Positions 48,430 to 58,648 of a stretch of 64,000 bases of DNA are shown here, one piece after another; the stretch's first letter is position 1, and every line of letters starts with the position of its first letter. Below the pieces are notes generated by a model. It saw only the letters and a program-made list of their open reading frames with translations, did no database searches and had not been told where the DNA came from. The DNA comes from Azolla caroliniana (Eukaryota > Polypodiophyta): assembly GCA_043228905.1 (NCBI GenBank), contig JBHGNT010000022.1:1054001-1118000 (forward strand), written 5' to 3'. The translations under genes were made by a program, and so were the position numbers.

Positions 48430-49810
48430 ACGCATTGGGTTACGCACCCGTTTACGCACCCAATGTTGAGCTTGTCTCTCAACACTCCCCCTCAAGCTCA
48501 AGTTGAGGTTCCATATGCTTTTCCGGATCTTCGATCCGGCCTCTCCTTGCTTCACGCCTCGCTCGCGCTCCTCGACCTGTTCAATTCCGCACGCTTCGAC
48601 CCTTTCGGTCGGCTTGTCTGCTCATGTGGCCCTTCTGAGTTCCCTTGCTGTCACAGTGTTGGCATCTCTTTCGCTGCCCTTTTCTCCGCTTGGCCCTCAG
48701 TTGATTCGTAATGTCCGAATCGAACATTTCGATTGAATCGGTGACTTCCAATTCAATTCCACTTTCGCCCGAATTGGCTGTCTCTAATTCGTCATCTGTT
48801 CTCAGGCCCTTAACAACATCAGACCATGTCTTGGTCTTGGCCTTTACGCCCTTCTTGGCTGTATTTCGCCTTTGTTTGGCTATCTTCGGCTCTTCCTTGC
48901 AATTACAGCCCCTATCTTCTTCTTCGGCTTCTTCGGTCGGCCCGAAATCGAATTCTTTATCCGATTTGGCATCGCGGTCACTACCGCTCCTTTCACGCTC
49001 CTGTTCCTATTCCTGTCTCTCCCTGAAGTTCGGCGTGTCGAGGTGATGCAAACCCAGCTCAACCGAGAAATGTCGCAACTTATCGAGACCAAGGGGCTTG
49101 GTGAAGATGTCGGCAATCTCCTGACCCGTCGAAACATACGCCAGTTCAACTTCACCAGAAAGGACACACTCGTAGACAAAATGGTAGTGCACCTCAATGT
49201 GCTTGGTCTAGGCGTGGAATATAGGGTTCTTCGCAAGGTGGATGTTGCTGAGGTTGTCGCAATAGATCATCGTTGGATCAGACACCTCCACATGCAGATC
49301 CCGTAATAGTCATTTCAGTCAAATGACTTCGCACAAAGCGACAGTTACCCCTCGATATTCGACCTCCGTGCTCGACAGTGCCACTGTCGGTTGCTTCTTA
49401 CTGCTCCACAAGATCGCCGCACTTCCCAATGAGAATGCATATCCGGATGTGGATCTACGATCGTTGGCATTTCTGGCCCAATCAGCATCCGTGTAGCCAA
49501 CTAATTGTTTGGCTACGCCTGCGCGATACAACAATGCCATGTCTTTAGTGCCGCTAACATATCACAATATCCGTTGCGCACACTAAAAGTGTTCGGCCAT
49601 GGGCTGCAACATAAATTGACTGATCAAGCCAACCGGGTAACTGAGATCCGTCCGAGTGATCGTCAAGTAGATTAGGCTTCCGACAATCTGTTGAAACCGT
49701 GCCGGATCGCACGCCTTTCCCGAATCTCGGTGAAACTTTACATTTCTATCCAGAGGGTTCGAGATGGGCTTACAATTTGCCATCCCGAACTTGAAGAGCA
49801 TATTCAGCGT

Positions 49811-50934
49811 TGTCGTGTTGTGGCATGTGCACTGTGAGAAAAAGTGAGGTTCCACACACATCTCATGAAATAATGTAGAAAAAAAATAATTTAATAAGTT
49901 AGTGGTTAAGGCTTATAAGTTATGTAAAGAGGTGTAGAGTTCAAGTCTCTCTTCTTACAAATCAAGGACAATTTTGCACCCTTTCCATTTTTGTGATAAA
50001 GGAAATAAAATAAAATAAAGCATGTAATGTTAAAATAAGCTCCTCTTTCCGCTATAAGAGAGGAGCGATAGGGCTTATTTAGGGGTCGCCCATTTTGTTG
50101 TAGGGGTGTACCAATAGGGTTTCATCTTCTTCTCCTCTTCTTCTTGGGTTAGAGTTTATAGCCTCCTTTTCTCCTTATCTCTTTCTTCTTCTTCTTTTCC
50201 TTCTAGGGTTAGGGTTTGAAAGCTTCATCTTTTCTCCTCAACATACTAGAGGACTTAGGATTTTAGGGTTTGAGAGTTTTGCTTCTAGTATTCAACTTCT
50301 TACTCGGGATATTTTAGGGTTTGGATTTCTTAAAGAATGGCTTCTTCGGCATCTCGGTGGTAGTCAACTCGGTGGCCGGTTACGGAAGGGAGGTTGTAGT
50401 GGCACGAGAGCTACTCCGAATCAAGGCAACATAGTCGTCGGAAGTAGTCAAAATCGGAGCCCACTAGATTCACCTTCGCTGGTTTATTTATAACCGATTA
50501 TTGTAATAACCACCGAAATCGTGGTGTCAAGCCTAACAATTGTAAAAAAAATAAAAACAAAAACCCTAATTTATATCAAAACTTATGTTACATATTTCCG
50601 CATGTCTTTGTCTTAATCTCCTACTTCCTCACTACTTTTGTCTCCCCGGTCCAAGGCCTCGGCGGTCCCGTTCAATCGACACACGCACGTGAAACTTCAC
50701 GACATTGGTGAACCCGACATGAAAGAATGGTAGGGGAGGATGGACACAGACAAAGAAGATTTCGTGGAGATGATGTCGAAGACGATGGTGGATTTTGTTA
50801 TCTCTTCCTTGGGATAAACACCTTCGATGAACCCTAAGGCTATCGGTATCAAGGGTCGTGGTACATGAAGACTACTTCTCAACAGAGATTGAGTTAGCAA
50901 ACGGGGAGGTGAAAAAGATTATGCTGGCCACAAC
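49811..50934 (+). mobile_element. Gypsy-G2: 5' LTR, primer site and gag start
   Basis: LTR 49,811-50,704 (894 bp, TGTCGTGTTGTGG to ACTTCACGACA), preceded by GCGT. The shared block GGTCCAAGGCCTCGGCGGTC is at 50,648-50,667. The primer site TTGGTGAACCCGACATGAAA (50,705-50,724) follows directly. A gag-like start, MDTDKEDFVEMMSK, begins near 50,735 but hits a stop within about 25 codons. Gypsy-H cuts it near 50,935, so the rest is outside the window. Confidence 0.83.
49893..49960 (+). other. tRNA-like A/B-box module in gypsy-G2 LTR
   Basis: TAAGTTAGTGG (49,895-49,905) fits the A box at about 9 of 11 positions and is followed by TTAAGGC as in tRNA D-arms. AGTTCAAGTCT (49,938-49,948) fits the B box at 9 of 11. 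Spacing is 43 nt. Confidence 0.52.
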
Positions 50935-51407
50935 CAGTTACTATTTACCATGCGCGTAGCTTAAACGTATGATTTCAAGAAGATCATCAAATAAGAAGAA
51001 CAGCAAGAGGTATATATTAAATCGACATTCCCTTCAATTACAATACACGACTCATGGCCCGGAATAAAGCTATGTAGTGTTGAGGACTCGTCAGCTATAA
51101 TTTCCCTAACAGTATCTATATATCATCGCCTGCCGAGGTACACAAGTCCTGGTTTATATAGCCCTTTACTACCCAGGGCTGAGACCTTGGCTGATTGTAA
51201 GGCTGAAACCTCGGCTACGTTTTGTTTACCGACTTCCTTAGTTACTTTTCTACCTACCGATGACTTTTTATTTCCTAATTTACTTTTCTAGCCCATGGAT
51301 AACACCTGGCACACTCGTGGGACAGGGCCTTGCCCGTCGAACCCACGATTACAAATGCTAGGATACAACATTACTTGCGCCAAAATTACAAAAATGCCCT
51401 TTATACA
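50935..51407 (-). repeat. Probable gypsy-H 3' LTR
   Basis: On the minus strand this runs from about TGTATAAAGGGC to GGTTGTGGCCA, preceded by a purine-rich tract GGAAGAAGATGAAAAGAA (about 51,424-51,441). A TATA box (GGCTATATAAACC, 51,151-51,163) supports it. Boundaries are tentative because the partner LTR is outside the window. Confidence 0.5.
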
Positions 51408-51414
51408 AGTAGGG

Positions 51415-53034
51415 CTATTGGTTCTTTTCATCTTCTTCCAATATGCCGAGGATATCCTCGGGGGCATGTGGTTGTTCGTTTTGATCTGAAGGTGGAACCT
51501 CAGATGTGGCCACGTTTGTCGAGTCTGGAACTGCTGGCGGGGGTAGAGTTGGTGAAAGGGGGTTTTTTGCCGAGTGTAGTGTAGCCGCGGCTTCTCGTTG
51601 AGTATCACCTTTTGGGTCTAGCTTGGGCAAGGTTGTATTCTCGATCTGTCGTTCTGGTTGTGGGAGCGTTGTTGGCTGTGGAGGTTTGATCTTTGGTGGC
51701 TACGTGTTCTTCTTCATAAGCCGCAGGCTCTATGCGAAACAGCATCTGATCATCGTTAAATCTTCGAGGAGTTGTTCGATTGCAGCGGTATGAGACTTTG
51801 TTAAGGCATGGAATTCCTCGGTCAGGTCTCCATGGAGGAGTTGGATGTTGTTCTCATCCATCTTATAAAATCCTCGACCCTCCTTCCATCGGTTCTCGGC
51901 ATCCGTGCGCAATACTTGTAGTTTGGCGGCTTGGGCCGACCACTCCTGCCATGCATGGGCTAGTGTTTCCTCGATCTTACTGTTAAACCGTTGCCGATGC
52001 TTGGCGACCAGTGCCTTGATTCTGGTTTCGTCCATACCGATCTGAGCACGGCAGACTTCCAATTCTTCCCTTACTGCCTGGGCTTCTTGATGGCGTTGGC
52101 GAACAATGTGTTCGCAAGTGGATTGGAGGCTGGTTGCCTTTGCTGTTAAGATTTCGAGTTCTCGCTTGAGGGCAGTTTCACATTCTGCGGCTTGTTCCCG
52201 CAGCTCACCGAGTTAGTCGATGGCTTTGTTGTGATGTTTCTTTGCCTCTTAGTTGTTCCTTGTAGTTTCGTGAGGGAGGTTCAGTTTGAGTAGAAGCTTG
52301 CACTGTCTGGGGGCGGGGTGCCCTATCTGTCTATGTAGATTTCTCGGTAGTCGTGATGACAGGATGTTGTACCGAATCGGTCATCATGGATGCGTCGACG
52401 GTGGTCACCACGAGGTGGCCAATGTCATTTGTTTGTGTTCCGGTTTCGACAGCACGTGATAACGGGTTTTGTAGAGGGGGTGATTGGGAGTTGCTACTAG
52501 GAGGTAGGAGGCTTAAGGGTTGACAGTCGTGAAGTTGTTGCTCCAACACCGCGATTCTTTGCTCGGAAGCCTTCCACAACTCGGTGGCCCGTTCTGCTTG
52601 CTTTCGGGCCATTTTGCTGCATCGTGCCATTTGTTTGGCCGCGTGAGTTGTGCGGTCCAAATCCCAGTACGCCTCTACCAGGGCCGTGTTTAAATCTGGT
52701 AGTTCCATGAGCAGAGGAGGGCTCTTTGCCTGCTTCTTCCGGCGGATTTTTGCAGAGCTCGATCCTCGTGAGGTTCGAGTTCTCCCATGAGGGCACGTTG
52801 AATCATCTTAGTCTCTGCATGCTCCTCGGCCATACGTGCTGCTGCAGCTACTTGGGTGCGTGCGAGGAAGTCCATCAATTCATACGTGATGCCGAGCCGA
52901 AGTAAAGCATTGAACTCGTATGCCTCCATGGGGAGGTCCTTGTAACCCAGTACTTCCTCCTCCGATATTTGGGTGGTTTGCCCATGCTCGATTTTTCCGG
53001 TGAGGGACGAGGTCCCTACTTGGGTAGTGGCCAT
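51415..53034 (-). pseudogene. Gypsy-H post-integrase coiled-coil ORF remnant
   Basis: Minus strand, three overlapping open pieces (53,034-52,690; 52,708-52,331; 52,062-51,730) joined by frame changes. The first starts MATTQVGTSSLTGKIEHG. They are Ala/Glu/Arg/Gln-rich with heptad-like stretches, for example CSKMARKQAERATELW near 52,600 and ARIMAEEHAETKM-like sequence near 52,830. The 3' part has KALVAKHRQRF near 52,010. I see no match to gag, pol or env families. It lies between integrase and the 3' LTR in sense orientation, as extra ORFs do in some Tat-group elements. Confidence 0.5.
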
Positions 53035-53619
53035 GGAGAGTACGGCAGTCGGTCGTGCTTCCTTTGATTTAATCTATTGGTTACCCTTGGGGGTTGCTGT
53101 CGTGTCGTGATTTAGGCGTCTTTTCTTCTCAAGGGGGGTCCTGTGACCCTGGTGCGTTTTGCGTCATGACATCGGCCTGGTTTGTCCATGGTGTTCGTAC
53201 TCCCGAGGGTTGTTGGTTGGTTGAGAGAGGGCTTTGCCGTGGTGAGTCCTCCGATACCCTCGGTGGCTTCTGTCATATGGTGACATCCTCGGTGGTCGGC
53301 TCAAGGGTATCGTCCCATTCGACGTGGTTCAAGGTCAAGACCCTTTGTCGTTACATTTTTTGTGGTGATGTTGGAGATGTGGGGGGGCGCCGAAGGGAAG
53401 TCGTGGGGGGTAGGTATAGCACCGTGAGGTATTGTGCCAGCACAGGTAAAAAACACTTACCAGATTGAAAGGATCCAAAGCCACTCAGACTCCTTCGTCG
53501 GTGAGGATTCCCGAGTCCATGGTTCCGCCTTGGTGCGCCTTGATGATGACGGCGGCCTTCTTCTGTGGCATGTTGGTGGGGTTTGTATGTGCAAAGGCAT
53601 ATTCCATCAATATCTAAGC

Positions 53620-53916
53620 GATTTCACCTAAGAATTTTTTTGATCCTCCGTACCTGCGATACACCTTCCCAGAAACGGAGTATACGCCGAAGTAGTCTTT
53701 AACGGTCGTGTGAGGTGGGACCTCGACATCGTGTTCTCCACCGTGCTAGAGGTCTAACACGGAGCGAATGATGTTGTTAGTCACCGTGTCTGGGTGTAAC
53801 TGCCGCGCAATCTCTTGAGCTTCGAGGTGAGGAGGTGCGTCGATGACACGACGGTAGCCACCCAACCCACGTCTCTGCAACCATGTGCGGATTTCCTGGG
53901 AGACTTCGAGAGGCAT
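53620..53916 (-). pseudogene. Gypsy-H post-integrase ORF, N-terminal segment
   Basis: ATG at 53,914-53,916 opens MPLEVSQEIRTWLQRRGLGG; a stop lies at 53,746. Beyond it the same frame stays coding-like to about 53,620 (DYFGVYSVSGKVYRRYGGS). It may be the start of the same protein as the coiled-coil pieces at 51,415-53,034. The spacer 53,035-53,620 has more broken coding. The family is not recognised. Confidence 0.45.
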
Positions 53917-54596
53917 AGTTGAATTGTGGGATGATTGAGACGGGAAGTGGATGAGGCAAGGGCTAGACAGAGAGATGGAAGAGGTTGTTCGAAAGCGGGG
54001 ACGCGGTTCTGTGCAGGTATTCGGAGAGCGAGATGAGGGGATAGAGCGAGACAGTGGGTGTGAAGACGAGAGAGAGAGTTTGCGTGCAAGAACTGTGAGG
54101 GCGTGAAAGAGCTTGTTTGCTAGATGGTTGCGAACACGGAAGAGCTTCTGTGTGGGTGTATGCTTCGTTTGTGAGGTAACCTCTTTTATGTGAGTGCCTA
54201 GGTTTTTGCATTGGGCTGAGGTTCTCTAGATTCTTGATCGTCCTTGTCACAATAAGCTATTATGGCCCCCATCCCAGGACTGTTAGTGCTACTTCCCTCG
54301 TGTGGTGTGCATGTTCTTTAAATACTAGGTTAAAGTGAAGGTGACTTCTAGTGCACGTAATGATTTTTTTTTTTGTTTTTCTTTTTTCCAGACTCTATGT
54401 GATTCTATGTGAGTGCGGATTTTAATGCTAAAACAACTCCTAAAATTACCTAGTATACAATTTCGGGGGGTAGGTAATGGGTTTACCCCTTCTGACACGT
54501 GGCAACTGTCGTAGGCTGGTCAGTGTCGTGGCTTGACTTGGGAAAGGGATTGGGTGGGATAGTCCCGTGGTATGGTTTAAGTCAGAACCCATTTAC
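53917..54596. other. Spacer between gypsy-H integrase and the extra ORF
   Basis: No catalytic domain is seen. It contains a minus-strand Ser/Thr/Leu-rich open frame (53,963-54,250) of low complexity and a T-run near 54,366. It may act as promoter or leader for the post-integrase ORF; no clear TATA was identified. Confidence 0.4.
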
Positions 54597-55600
54597 TCAA
54601 CTTTGGACAATGTCGCTAGTGAGTGTGCTGAGCTGAAATGTGCCGTTAAACTTGCCGATGATCCAGAAAGGCCCCGTCCATCGAAAACGTAGTTTCCCTG
54701 GCATTGCGTCGAGCCGTGTTTGAAAGACTAACACAGGTTTTCCGAAGGTAAATGATTTTTTTGTACCTTTGCGGTGCCAATCCACGAAGGCTTTGCGTTG
54801 CCATTGTCGTGTTTCAAGTTGGGCCATACTGGCCACTCGGTTTTCACCGAGTTCGAGAAGTTGCTCGAGTTGATATTGCTCAAATTGGGATTCTGGCAGC
54901 CTTTCCTTGACTTGGACTCGAAGACTCGGAATCTGGAACTCGATTGGCATTATTGCTTCCAACCCAAATTTCATTCCAAAGGGGGTGGATTGAATGTTGG
55001 TTTTGAATGTGGTCTGATATGCCCATAGTGCACTGTGAAGTTTGTCATCCCAATCGGTGCAGTTCTCGTTAACGATCTTTTTGAGGATTGTTTGCAGTAT
55101 TTTATTCGAGGATTCTGCCAATCCGTTCGCCTAAGGGTAGTATGGCGTGCTTTTCTTATGCACTATTGCATAGTGCGTGGTGAGCTCGCCAATAATTTGA
55201 TTTAGAAAATGCCCGCCTTGGTCACTGATGAGCTCGATTGGGCATCCAAAACGACACCAGAGATGTTTGTAAACGAATTTTTCCATGGATGCGGCTGTGT
55301 TGTCACGGAATGCCTTAGCCTCGACCCATTTTGTACAATAGTCGGTTGCTACGATGATATACTTGTTCCCGGTCCAATCTGCAGTTGGTTTCAATGGTCC
55401 GACGAAATCAAACCCCCATTTTTGAAAGGGTTCTAATGGGAGGATGGGTTGATGCGGCATTCGTGCTTGTTTGGTCGGCTATCCCATACGCTGACACAAA
55501 TCACACTGCGACAGAATTCCTAAGCATCCTTTTCGTGGTAGGCCACCATAACCCGCTTTGCCATACTTTTTGTGTCGTGGAATCTCCAGCATAGTGACCT
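54597..55600 (-). pseudogene. Gypsy-H integrase
   Basis: WGFDFVGPLKPTADW near 55,425 (first Asp), ELISDQGGHFLNQ near 55,220 (second Asp) and AESSNKILQTIL near 55,115 (Glu) give a complete DDE core. Between the second and third a TAG (near 55,133) replaces the Gln expected in YYPQANG. The C-terminal part has LWAYQTTFKTN and TPFGMKFGLEAIMPIEFQI (about 54,960-55,040), then GKLRFRWTGPFWIIGKF near 54,670. The N-terminal zinc domain lies around 55,480-55,600 with frame changes. Confidence 0.88.
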
Positions 55601-56228
55601 CCTACTATTCTTTAATGTGCTTCTTAGAGAATTGCTGGTTTTTCGAATTGTCGTACCACGCGGCGCCAAATGCCATCTGAGCCTTTGTGATAGAGGGTGT
55701 CTGTGATAGAGGGCTCCTAACTGCTAGCCATTTCCGAGCATCTAGGGGTAAGTGGTCAGGAGGAAGACCGGTGCTGAGGAAGTGGGTCATGTCTCTGATC
55801 CATTCGTCTTCGTTCTCGTCCGGTGTCGTTGTTGTTGTCAGACTGAAGAGGTGAACGTTTGGTAGATCATCGTACGTCGAATCGGCTGGTTCCCCTGACT
55901 CGAGGCGACTAAGGTAGTCAGCTACTGCGTGTTGGACCCCTGGCCGGTGGTGAATCTAAAAGTCAAATTCTTGTAGAAGCGACATCCATTGGGCTAGTTG
56001 ACCCGCGAGAGCCTGTTTGTTGACCAAATAAAGAAGGAACGAGTGGTCAACGTGAAATGTGAATCGTCGGCCGAGGAGGTAATGTCGAAACTTCGTGATG
56101 CTGTAAACCATGTTGAGGGCTTCACATTCTTGTGGAGTAGTTCTTTTCCGTGGCCGAGAAATGGCGGCTAGCATAATACACTGGTTGATACCAATTTGGC
56201 GGTGTGCATTGCATGAGTGCGCTTCCAA
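55601..56228 (-). pseudogene. Gypsy-H RNase H region
   Basis: Minus-strand segments with TPQECEALNMVYSITKFRHY near 56,110 and FHVDHSFLLYLVNKQALAG near 56,050 match the RNase H of gypsy elements (thumb/connection then RNase H). The later part (55,605-55,900) is linker. A frame change near 56,200 separates it from RT. Confidence 0.78.
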
Positions 56229-56809
56229 TGGCTAAATCCAATGCGTCCACAAAAACGTGGAATTGTCACAAAAAATACACATTTTGCTGGGTTTAAGCTC
56301 AACCGAGCTTGGCGACATCGGTCAAGACAAAAGCGTAACTGGGCCAAGTGTTCTAGTTGCCGGCCATATACAGCGAAATCGTCGAGGAAGACATGCATGA
56401 ACGCCGGAATATATTCGTCGAAGATCTCGGTGATAATTCGTTGAAACGTAGCTGATGCCATTTTTAAGCCGAACATCATTACTTCGGCCACGAAGACACC
56501 CCATTCCGTGACAACTGCCGTTTTCTCCTGATCATCTGGGTGCATACGGATTTTATTATAGCCGTTGAATCCATCTAAAAAACTGTAGCATTCGTGGCTA
56601 GCCACTATGTCGAGTACACTATCCGTGAATGGGAGTGGGAAAGCGTCTGTGACCGTCACGGCATTGAGTTTGCGGTAATCGACGCAAACGCGGATTTGTC
56701 CGTTTTTCTTGGGGACAACGACGATGGGGCTTAACCATGTGGCCCTTTTCACTGGTCGAATGAAACCTACGCAGAGAAGTTTATCGATCTCCTCTTTGAC
56801 TTTCACCGT
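56168..56809 (-). pseudogene. Gypsy-H reverse transcriptase, main part
   Basis: VKEEIDKLLCVGFIRPVKRA near 56,770, VVVPKKNGQIRVCVDYRKLN near 56,700, CYSFLDGFNGYNKIRMHPDD near 56,570 and catalytic FMHVFLDDFAVYG near 56,375. Its N-terminal part is at 61,997-62,281. The reading frame resumes on both sides of gypsy-I (YYA then VKVKEE once one 4-bp target copy is discounted), so insertion was directly into an RT gene. Confidence 0.9.
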
Positions 56810-57552
56810 TGTCGTGAAGAATTTCGTCCAGAGGTGGAAACCGGGAAACATTGGCTACATCGGCGGGGTGCAGCATGTGTGCTCACCCTTGTACATTTAG
56901 TGTGAATAACGAGGGCGCCTTTATGGAGCCGAAGAGCAGTTAAGTCGGGATTTATCCCACATTGTAACGCATCCCTCTCTTTGTTCTATAAAAGGAAGGG
57001 AGTGCCCTGTGTGAAAGGGTTGCCCATTTTGGCGTTAGATTTAGGGTTAGTTACGCTTCTTCTTCTTCTTCTTCTTCTTTTTTCCCCCTTCGTGTTTTGC
57101 TTAGGGTTTGCTTTGGCTCGGCCTCCTGTGCAAGACCCCGCTCGGCGCGACGAGCTGAGAGCTCCCCGACGGCGGCTTGACAGCAGACGACTGTTGTAAC
57201 CTACCTTGGTTCGGCTCGAAACCGGGAATGTATTCTTCCTTTATATATATATACATTTGCGTCTGTCTATGTATATTCGCGTCTCTGTTGGGGTCGGGTG
57301 CTTCCCCTTTCCTGCGTTTCCTGTACATAAGGGCGTGAGTCGGGTCGGCATGTGTGTGTGTGTGCGTGTGTGTGCGTGAGTCGGTGTTAAGCGCGCGCTC
57401 CCTCTCTTTCTCTCTCTCCCTTCGGTCGCTTCAGGTGTTCTTCTAGGATTCCCCGGAAACGGTGAAGCACGACTTCCTACGCTCTGTCACTCCCTAGTCC
57501 AAGACCCCCGTGGTCCCGCCTTTCTCCACGCACGCGCGTAACAACGCGATAT
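56810..57552 (+). repeat. Gypsy-I 5' LTR
   Basis: 743 bp, TGTCGTGAAGAATTTCG to AACAACGCGATA (CGACA in the other copy). It holds a CTT tract (57,055-57,082), TATATATATATAC near 57,242, a TG microsatellite (about 57,352-57,375) and the shared block TAGTCCAAGACCCCCGTGGT (57,495-57,514). Confidence 0.9.
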
Positions 57553-57555
57553 CTT

Positions 57556-57576
57556 TGGTGAACCCGACGTGAAAGG
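57556..57576 (+). other. Gypsy-I primer-binding site
   Basis: TTGGTGAACCCGACGTGAAA, three bases after the LTR; the same site as in gypsy-G2 and gypsy-C. Confidence 0.77.
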
Positions 57577-57588
57577 CGGCAAGGGAGG

Positions 57589-57951
57589 ATGGAGTCGGAA
57601 GACGACGACCTCGCGGTGATGGTGGCCGAAGTGGTGTTGGAGTCGGCACGAGTGGTGATGAGGCGAGAAGCAGCGCAACAAGCGGTTGAGCGAGTGGTCG
57701 AAAGAGTCGACCGTTTCAACGGGGACAAAGTCCCATCTTACTTGGGAGCCTACAATGCGGATATAGAGGAGCGTGGCGTAGACGAGGCGTTGAGGCTGGA
57801 GTTCTTCTGTCGGGTATTAGCTGTCCGGATGCATGCGGAAGTAAAGGAGCTCCGTGAGGCTCATAGTTCGTGGGAGGCCTTCGAAGAGGCGCTCCTGAAG
57901 GCTTACGGAGGACTGGTTGAAGGTCGGAAGGGTGTGCCAACGGCTAGATGA
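57589..57951 (+). CDS. Gypsy-I gag-like protein, N-terminal ORF
   Basis: ATG at 57,589 follows the primer site, in-frame to 57,951 (120 codons). RFNGDKVPSYLGAYN and HSSWEAFEEALLKAYGG share their pattern with gypsy-C gag (FNGKDVSQYL; PTWEAFEEAL), supporting a common origin. The N-terminus is acidic, then Ala/Arg-rich helix. A frame change near 57,920 leads into the next ORF. No zinc knuckle was seen. Confidence 0.7.
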   Translation: MESEDDDLAVMVAEVVLESARVVMRREAAQQAVERVVERVDRFNGDKVPSYLGAYNADIEERGVDEALRLEFFCRVLAVRMHAEVKELREAHSSWEAFEEALLKAYGGLVEGRKGVPTAR

Positions 57952-58648
57952 TGAGCGAGCCGAGAAGGCTAAGAGGAAGGGGCGCGATGGCGTGCTATCA
58001 CAGCAGGAAGAGGCCGAACAACAAAGGGAGTTGGCAAGGATCGGCGTTGAGGCCCGGATTGCGGAGGCGTACACAGCTCTCGAGGCGATGCTCGAGGAAG
58101 AGGAAAGATCGAGGTCGCAAGCCGAGACTGAGGAGACGGACTTGCCCCACGTGACGGCGGAAGATCGGTACCACGGTACCACGGGAGAGGGTGCGGAACA
58201 AAATGCCCTCTCGACTTGCGAAGATAGAACGGCCAAGGACGAGGCCAAGATACAGATCGCGGAACCGGATCATTGGAACCAGCGGCTTCGGGCGTGTCAG
58301 CCCGAAACCCCGGGAATCGGAGAAACAAGCCCAGGCAGGGCTTGCGCGATCGGTAAAAAGACGACCGTCGACCACGAAGAGTCGGTGGCTACGGACAAGG
58401 GCGTAAAACGGACGGGCGATTCTTTGTGTCTTCCCACACTTGCTCCCGAGACGATGGCAGTCGGGCCCGAGTGCCCACGTGAGTCCCAAGCGGAGGAAGG
58501 CGGTGGCGAAAGACCAAGAATCACCGGCGAGACGATACGGGTAAGGAGCGGACGAAAGCCCACGGACCCGATTTCGAAGAACTCGGCATTCGGGCCCGTA
58601 TGCCCCTGTAAGACCGAGGAGATGGATGGCGGTACCGAGGAGTCCTAG
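57917..58648 (+). CDS. Gypsy-I second ORF: charged coiled-coil then Pro/Gly/Glu-rich repeats
   Basis: 243 codons overlapping the gag-like ORF by about 35 bp in another frame. It opens with a Glu/Arg/Ala-rich likely helix (RLDDERAEKAKRKGRDG; LEAMLEEEERSRSQAETEE) and then a low-complexity part where the tandem modules of the downstream array begin (PETMAVGPECPRES near 58,455). It may be the gag C-terminus after a -1 or +1 frameshift. No enzyme motif was found. Confidence 0.5.
   Translation: MKVGRVCQRLDDERAEKAKRKGRDGVLSQQEEAEQQRELARIGVEARIAEAYTALEAMLEEEERSRSQAETEETDLPHVTAEDRYHGTTGEGAEQNALSTCEDRTAKDEAKIQIAEPDHWNQRLRACQPETPGIGETSPGRACAIGKKTTVDHEESVATDKGVKRTGDSLCLPTLAPETMAVGPECPRESQAEEGGGERPRITGETIRVRSGRKPTDPISKNSAFGPVCPCKTEEMDGGTEES

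Larger units (their letters stand above)
47132..49810 (-). mobile_element. Copia-G: 3' end of a copia-B-family element, inserted in copia-F
   Basis: Minus strand. The 3' LTR is 47,132-48,484 (TGTTGAGAGACAAGCTC to CTTTTACA), interrupted by solo LTR G1. A polypurine tract (plus-strand CTCCCCCTCAAGCTCAAG) starts at 48,485. RNase H coding: TKPLGLDKLRHF near 49,085, LVGYTDADWARNAN near 49,495 and ALSSTEVEYRG near 49,365. RT-end coding: FGMANCKPISNPLDR near 49,760. At 49,811 gypsy-G2 cuts it, and the rest should lie right of the window. Confidence 0.83.
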
